Below, one piece after another: positions 60,702 to 64,000 of a DNA stretch of 64,000 nt. The translations under genes and the position numbers were made by a program. Positions within the stretch are counted from its first letter, which is position 1, and every line of letters starts with the position of its first letter. The notes beneath the pieces were generated by a model. It did no database searches. It was not told where the DNA came from and saw only the letters and a list, made by a program, of their open reading frames with translations. The stretch is from the NCBI RefSeq assembly GCF_017640745.1, contig NZ_JAEPQA010000014.1, positions 1-64,000 on the forward strand, given 5' to 3'. The stretch comes from Nisaea sp. (GTDB taxonomy: Bacteria; Pseudomonadota; Alphaproteobacteria; Thalassobaculales; Thalassobaculaceae).

Positions 60702-63700
60702 GTGGGCTGGATGGGATCTGAGTATCTGCTCGCTGAGAAGCCGGCCATCAATACCTTGCTGTCGTTGGGTTACGACTTCGTCCCGCCGGCCGCTCATGAC
60801 GGCCTCCGGGACGGAGAGAATCAGGTTCTGTTCCGCCCGCATCTGATCGACACCTTGCAGCGTCTCAACAACATCTCTGAAGCCGACGCTCGGGCCGCTT
60901 ATGTCGAGCTGAGCACGAAGAGCCACAATGAGGAATGGCTGGCGCTATTGAGGGGCGGGTTTTCCCGTCCGGTATCGGGCCAGGCCACCGAAAAGACACT
61001 CCACTTGGTCGACTTCAAGACTCCCGCCAACAACCTCTTTACCGTCACCAGCCAGCTTTACGTGAAGGCGGAGAAGTCCCGAATTCCCGACCTAGTGGTG
61101 CATGTGAACGGCATCCCGCTGGTTGTGATCGAGGCCAAGTCGCCGATGGTGGCGAAAAGCAAGGCCGGAGAGGCCTTTGATCAGATCAAGCAGTACGAGC
61201 GCGACATCGTCCGATTGTTCCACTCTAACCTGTTCAACATCGTGACCGACGGTACCACGGTGCTTTACGGCGCTACCGGCGCTCCGGCGAAGTTCTACGG
61301 CTACTGGCGGGACCCGTGGCCGAGGCAGGAGGCGGACTTCACCAGCGAGCTTCAGAAGGGACTCTGGTCGTTGCTGGAGCCGTCCCGGTTGCTCGACCTG
61401 CTTGCCCACTTCACCGTCTTCGAGACCGACCCGGACAGCGGCGAGACCATAAAGAAGATCTGCCGTTATCAGCAGTTCCGGGCCGTGAACAAGGTGGTCG
61501 ACCGGGTGGTCGAGGGAAAGCACGAAAAGGGGCTGATCTGGCATACGCAGGGCTCGGGCAAGAGCCTGACCATGGTCTTCCTTGCACTGAAGCTGAAGAC
61601 CCACCTCACGCTTCCGGACGGCGCGCTCGGTAATCCGAACCTGATGGTGCTGACCGACCGGATCGACCTGGACGACCAGATCAGCGGGACCTTCAATGCC
61701 TGCGGCCTGCCGAACCCGCTTTCCATGGAGAGCGTGGCGGAGCTGCGCAAGCATATCCACAGCGGTGTCGGCGGGCTGACGGTGCTCTCCACCATCTTCA
61801 AGTTCGCCAACTCCAAGACGGCCGTGCCGAACTCGAAGGACTGGATCGTGATGGTGGACGAGTGCCACCGCACCCAGGAAAACGACCTCGGCGCCTATCT
61901 GCGGGCCACCCTGCCGGAAGCCCGCTTTTTCGGTTTCACCGGTACGCCGGTCAAGAAGAACGACCGGGACACCTACGCCAATTTCGGTGTGGTCGGGGAA
62001 GGCTATCTCGACAAGTACGGGATCGACGACGCCGTGCGCGACGGGGCGACGGTGCCAATCCACTATACCGGCCGCAAGACCGACTGGCAGATCGACGAAG
62101 CGAAGATCGACATCCTGTTCGACCAGTGGTTCGCAGACCTGCCGGACGAAACCGTGGCGAAGATCAAGGAGCGGGGTGTTCAACTGGCCGACCTGGTGAA
62201 GCATCCAAAGCGGATCGCGTTGATCGCCTTCGACATCTGGACCCACTTCAAGGCCTACGCCATGCCGGACGGGTTCAAGGCCCAGGTGGTGGCGATCGAT
62301 CGGGAAGAGGTGGTCCTGCTGAAGCGGGCGCTGACAAAGGTGATCGCCGAGGATCTGGTGAAGGACGGCATGGGCGAGGAGGAGGCCAGGGCGCAGGCCG
62401 CTTCCTATGCGGCCTGCGTCTATTCCAAATCCCAGGAAGACGACAAGCCGTCCGAAGACCCGCACACGGACGCGATCCGGAAAGACCTGGTGGCATGGTA
62501 TCTGGACAAGGAGGCGGAACGGGCGGCCAAACGGGAGTTCGGTAAGCGGGGGCAACCGCCGCATTTCCTGATCGTCTGCGACAAGCTGCTGACCGGTTTC
62601 GACGCGCCGGCCGAGTCCGTGATGTATCTGGACAAGCCGCTGAAGGAGCACACCTTGCTCCAGGCGATCGCGCGCACGAACCGGGTGGCCGACGACAAGA
62701 AGCACAACGGGCTCATCGTCGATTACATCGGGGTCTCGAACAAGCTGAACGAGGCGCTTGCGTCCTACAGGTCCGAGGATGTCCAGAACGCCATGAAGGA
62801 CCTGGACGAGCTGCGCTCGCTGCTGCGTACGGCGCATGCGGCGGTCATGGCCTTGGTCAAGGGTGTGCGCAAGCCTGGGAAACCGGCCAAGCAGCAGTAC
62901 GATGAGCTGGTGGAGAAGCTTAAGCCCGAGGACGCGTGGATCGAGTTCCGTCGCAAGGCCCGGGAGTTCATCGGCTGCTTCCAGGCGCTGACCCCGGACC
63001 CGTCTGCGCTGACCTACGTCGAGGATCTCAAATGGGTGGCTGCGTTCCTGCAGTACGCGACCTTGGCGCTGGACAAGAAGCAGAGCATCGACCACACGGC
63101 CTACTCGGAAAAGCTCCGAGCCATGCTGGAGGAGCACCTGGAGGCAACGGGGCTCAGCGTGACAGTCAAGATCCGCACCATCACCGACCCGGACTTCGAT
63201 CAGGACTTCGACACCAGCGGGAAGAGCGAGGACGAGCTGAAGACGGCGGCGATCCGGAAGACGACGGAGCTGAAGAAGACCGTCGAGGTCAAGATCGACG
63301 ACAACCCGCATCAGTACGGCAAGTTCTCGGAGCGTTTGCGCAAGCTGCTGGAGCGGTTGGAAAGCGGTCAGGTCGCCCTGGCGGACTGGCTGAAGGAAGC
63401 CGAGAAGTTCGCGCAGGACCTTCGAGCGGAAGACGAGGCCTACAAGGGCACAGGACTGACCAAGGATGAATACGGTATCCATCAGGTTCTGCAGGCGCTC
63501 GGCGTCGGTCAGATCGACGGGGGTGGCCTGGAATCGTTAGCGAAGGGTGTTTCCCGCATTTATGCGGCAGCCCCTCCCATGTGGCAGGAGAAGCCCGAGC
63601 TACGAAAGGATCTCCGCCAAGGTGTGCGCCAGCAAGCGCACGCCGCTGGCCTCCGGAACCCGAAGCTGGGCGAGACGGTGGAGCAGGTCGAGGATTACGC

Positions 63701-63725
63701 CGTGAAGCACATGGCCAGAGTTTGA
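60702..63725 (+). CDS. hsdR: Type I restriction-modification endonuclease/translocase subunit
   Basis: A 1007-residue HsdR. The nuclease core is in the first 150 residues (IPDLVVHVNGIPLVVIEAKS, a PD-(D/E)XK site). The SF2 motor has Walker A HTQGSGKS (about 284-291), a DECH box (MVDECHRTQ), GFTGTP, and later helicase motifs FDAPAESVMYLDKPL and LLQAIARTNR. The C-terminal 250 residues are helical and bind the M2S core. GTG 60702 directly follows the preceding stop; ATG 60711 is an alternative. All motifs look intact. Confidence 0.93.
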   Translation: MGWMGSEYLLAEKPAINTLLSLGYDFVPPAAHDGLRDGENQVLFRPHLIDTLQRLNNISEADARAAYVELSTKSHNEEWLALLRGGFSRPVSGQATEKTLHLVDFKTPANNLFTVTSQLYVKAEKSRIPDLVVHVNGIPLVVIEAKSPMVAKSKAGEAFDQIKQYERDIVRLFHSNLFNIVTDGTTVLYGATGAPAKFYGYWRDPWPRQEADFTSELQKGLWSLLEPSRLLDLLAHFTVFETDPDSGETIKKICRYQQFRAVNKVVDRVVEGKHEKGLIWHTQGSGKSLTMVFLALKLKTHLTLPDGALGNPNLMVLTDRIDLDDQISGTFNACGLPNPLSMESVAELRKHIHSGVGGLTVLSTIFKFANSKTAVPNSKDWIVMVDECHRTQENDLGAYLRATLPEARFFGFTGTPVKKNDRDTYANFGVVGEGYLDKYGIDDAVRDGATVPIHYTGRKTDWQIDEAKIDILFDQWFADLPDETVAKIKERGVQLADLVKHPKRIALIAFDIWTHFKAYAMPDGFKAQVVAIDREEVVLLKRALTKVIAEDLVKDGMGEEEARAQAASYAACVYSKSQEDDKPSEDPHTDAIRKDLVAWYLDKEAERAAKREFGKRGQPPHFLIVCDKLLTGFDAPAESVMYLDKPLKEHTLLQAIARTNRVADDKKHNGLIVDYIGVSNKLNEALASYRSEDVQNAMKDLDELRSLLRTAHAAVMALVKGVRKPGKPAKQQYDELVEKLKPEDAWIEFRRKAREFIGCFQALTPDPSALTYVEDLKWVAAFLQYATLALDKKQSIDHTAYSEKLRAMLEEHLEATGLSVTVKIRTITDPDFDQDFDTSGKSEDELKTAAIRKTTELKKTVEVKIDDNPHQYGKFSERLRKLLERLESGQVALADWLKEAEKFAQDLRAEDEAYKGTGLTKDEYGIHQVLQALGVGQIDGGGLESLAKGVSRIYAAAPPMWQEKPELRKDLRQGVRQQAHAAGLRNPKLGETVEQVEDYAVKHMARV

Positions 63726-63728
63726 ACG

Positions 63729-64000
63729 ATGCCGGATCTCATCATCGGTAATACGGTCGTTCCCTATACCCTCCGGCGCTCTGCCAGCGCACGGAAGGCC
63801 CGCATTACGGTGACCCCTGACCAGGTCGAACTGGTGGTGCCGGAGGCAGCCAACGAAGATCAGATTGCTCGGGTGCTCGAAAGCAAGCGGGCCTGGATCT
63901 ACGAGCATCACCAGCGCATGGCTGAACGGTCGGCGGAGATGCATACCATCCACCGCTTCATGACCGGCGCCAAGGTGCCATATCGGGGGCGTCTGGTGAG
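63729..64000 (+). CDS. YgjP-like (DUF45, M48-type) metal-dependent hydrolase, partial
   Basis: The first 90 codons of a gene running off the window. The frame reads MPDLIIGNTVVPYTLRRSAS..., then LVVPEAANEDQIARVLESKRAWIYEHHQRM, typical of the N-terminus of YgjP/DUF45 metallopeptidases. The HExxH zinc motif would lie beyond the window edge. It starts 3 bases after hsdR; DUF45 genes often accompany type I RM operons. Confidence 0.8.
   Translation, partial: MPDLIIGNTVVPYTLRRSASARKARITVTPDQVELVVPEAANEDQIARVLESKRAWIYEHHQRMAERSAEMHTIHRFMTGAKVPYRGRLV

Noticed and set aside
61092..63482. A 796-codon open frame antisense to hsdR.
   Set aside because: Same GC effect; hsdR on the plus strand has complete motor and nuclease motifs.
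52093..64000. A right attachment site closing the island inside the window.
   Set aside because: I saw no second copy of the tRNA 3' end before the window end, so the boundary is left open.
1..64000. CRISPR arrays, insertion sequences or rRNA genes.
   Set aside because: No regularly spaced repeats, transposase motifs or rRNA-like stretches were noticed on reading.

Overview
The window is GC-rich (most genes well above 60% GC by eye), densely packed and full of ATGA-type overlaps. It reads as the chromosome of a free-living, probably marine alphaproteobacterium, most like Rhodospirillales. This rests on gene content only (tripartite tricarboxylate and TRAP transporters, DUF1194, DUF1217, DUF3237, an alphaproteobacterial-type palindromic repeat); no rRNA or other phylogenetic marker is present.

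Layout. 52-1843: an agmatinase-family ureohydrolase and an exported unknown protein. 1961-5255: three translationally coupled genes of unknown function, the last a membrane-anchored protein that seems to carry a Lon-like Ser-Lys protease domain. 5567-6710: a DUF1194 von Willebrand-like protein overlapping a TusA-like sulfurtransferase. 6720-11542: a sugar-acid type cluster (PLP dehydratase, SDR dehydrogenase, UxaA-type dehydratase), a Nudix hydrolase and a degenerate amidohydrolase. 11639-17114: a chemoreceptor, an O-methyltransferase, two ParDE-like toxin-antitoxin pairs, an exported rhodanese and a palindromic repeat. 17151-22719: an AT-rich orphan gene, DUF3237, two paralogous cupredoxins, a DUF4394 protein, and a hybrid histidine kinase with its receiver protein. 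23261-31848: PlsC, a FliL-like protein, and an IclR-controlled catabolic cluster facing a KstD-like flavoprotein, then a gamma-glutamyltransferase. 32060-36551: a very long DUF1217 protein behind a candidate sigma-54 promoter, L-aspartate dehydrogenase and an orphan TctC-like protein.

36765-43015 is the clearest pathway. A TctC-TctB-TctA transporter is followed by a DUF1611 protein (DgcN type) and an enolase-superfamily epimerase (DgcA type). Together they predict uptake of D-glutamate or a related acid, N-acetylation, and epimerisation to N-acetyl-L-glutamate. An acyl-CoA dehydrogenase and a CaiB-type CoA transferase follow, then a convergent TRAP transporter (dctPQM). In both transporters a strong hairpin separates the binding-protein gene from the permease genes.

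From 52093 to the window end lies the left part of an integrated element. It is anchored at tRNA-Val(GAC), with a tyrosine integrase 100 bases downstream. It carries a HEPN-like orphan, HipBA, a two-gene module (2-TM protein plus PD-(D/E)XK-like nuclease), a type I restriction-modification operon with an extra gene between hsdS and hsdR, and the start of a YgjP-like metallopeptidase. The right end lies outside the window. No CRISPR array, insertion sequence or rRNA gene was seen.
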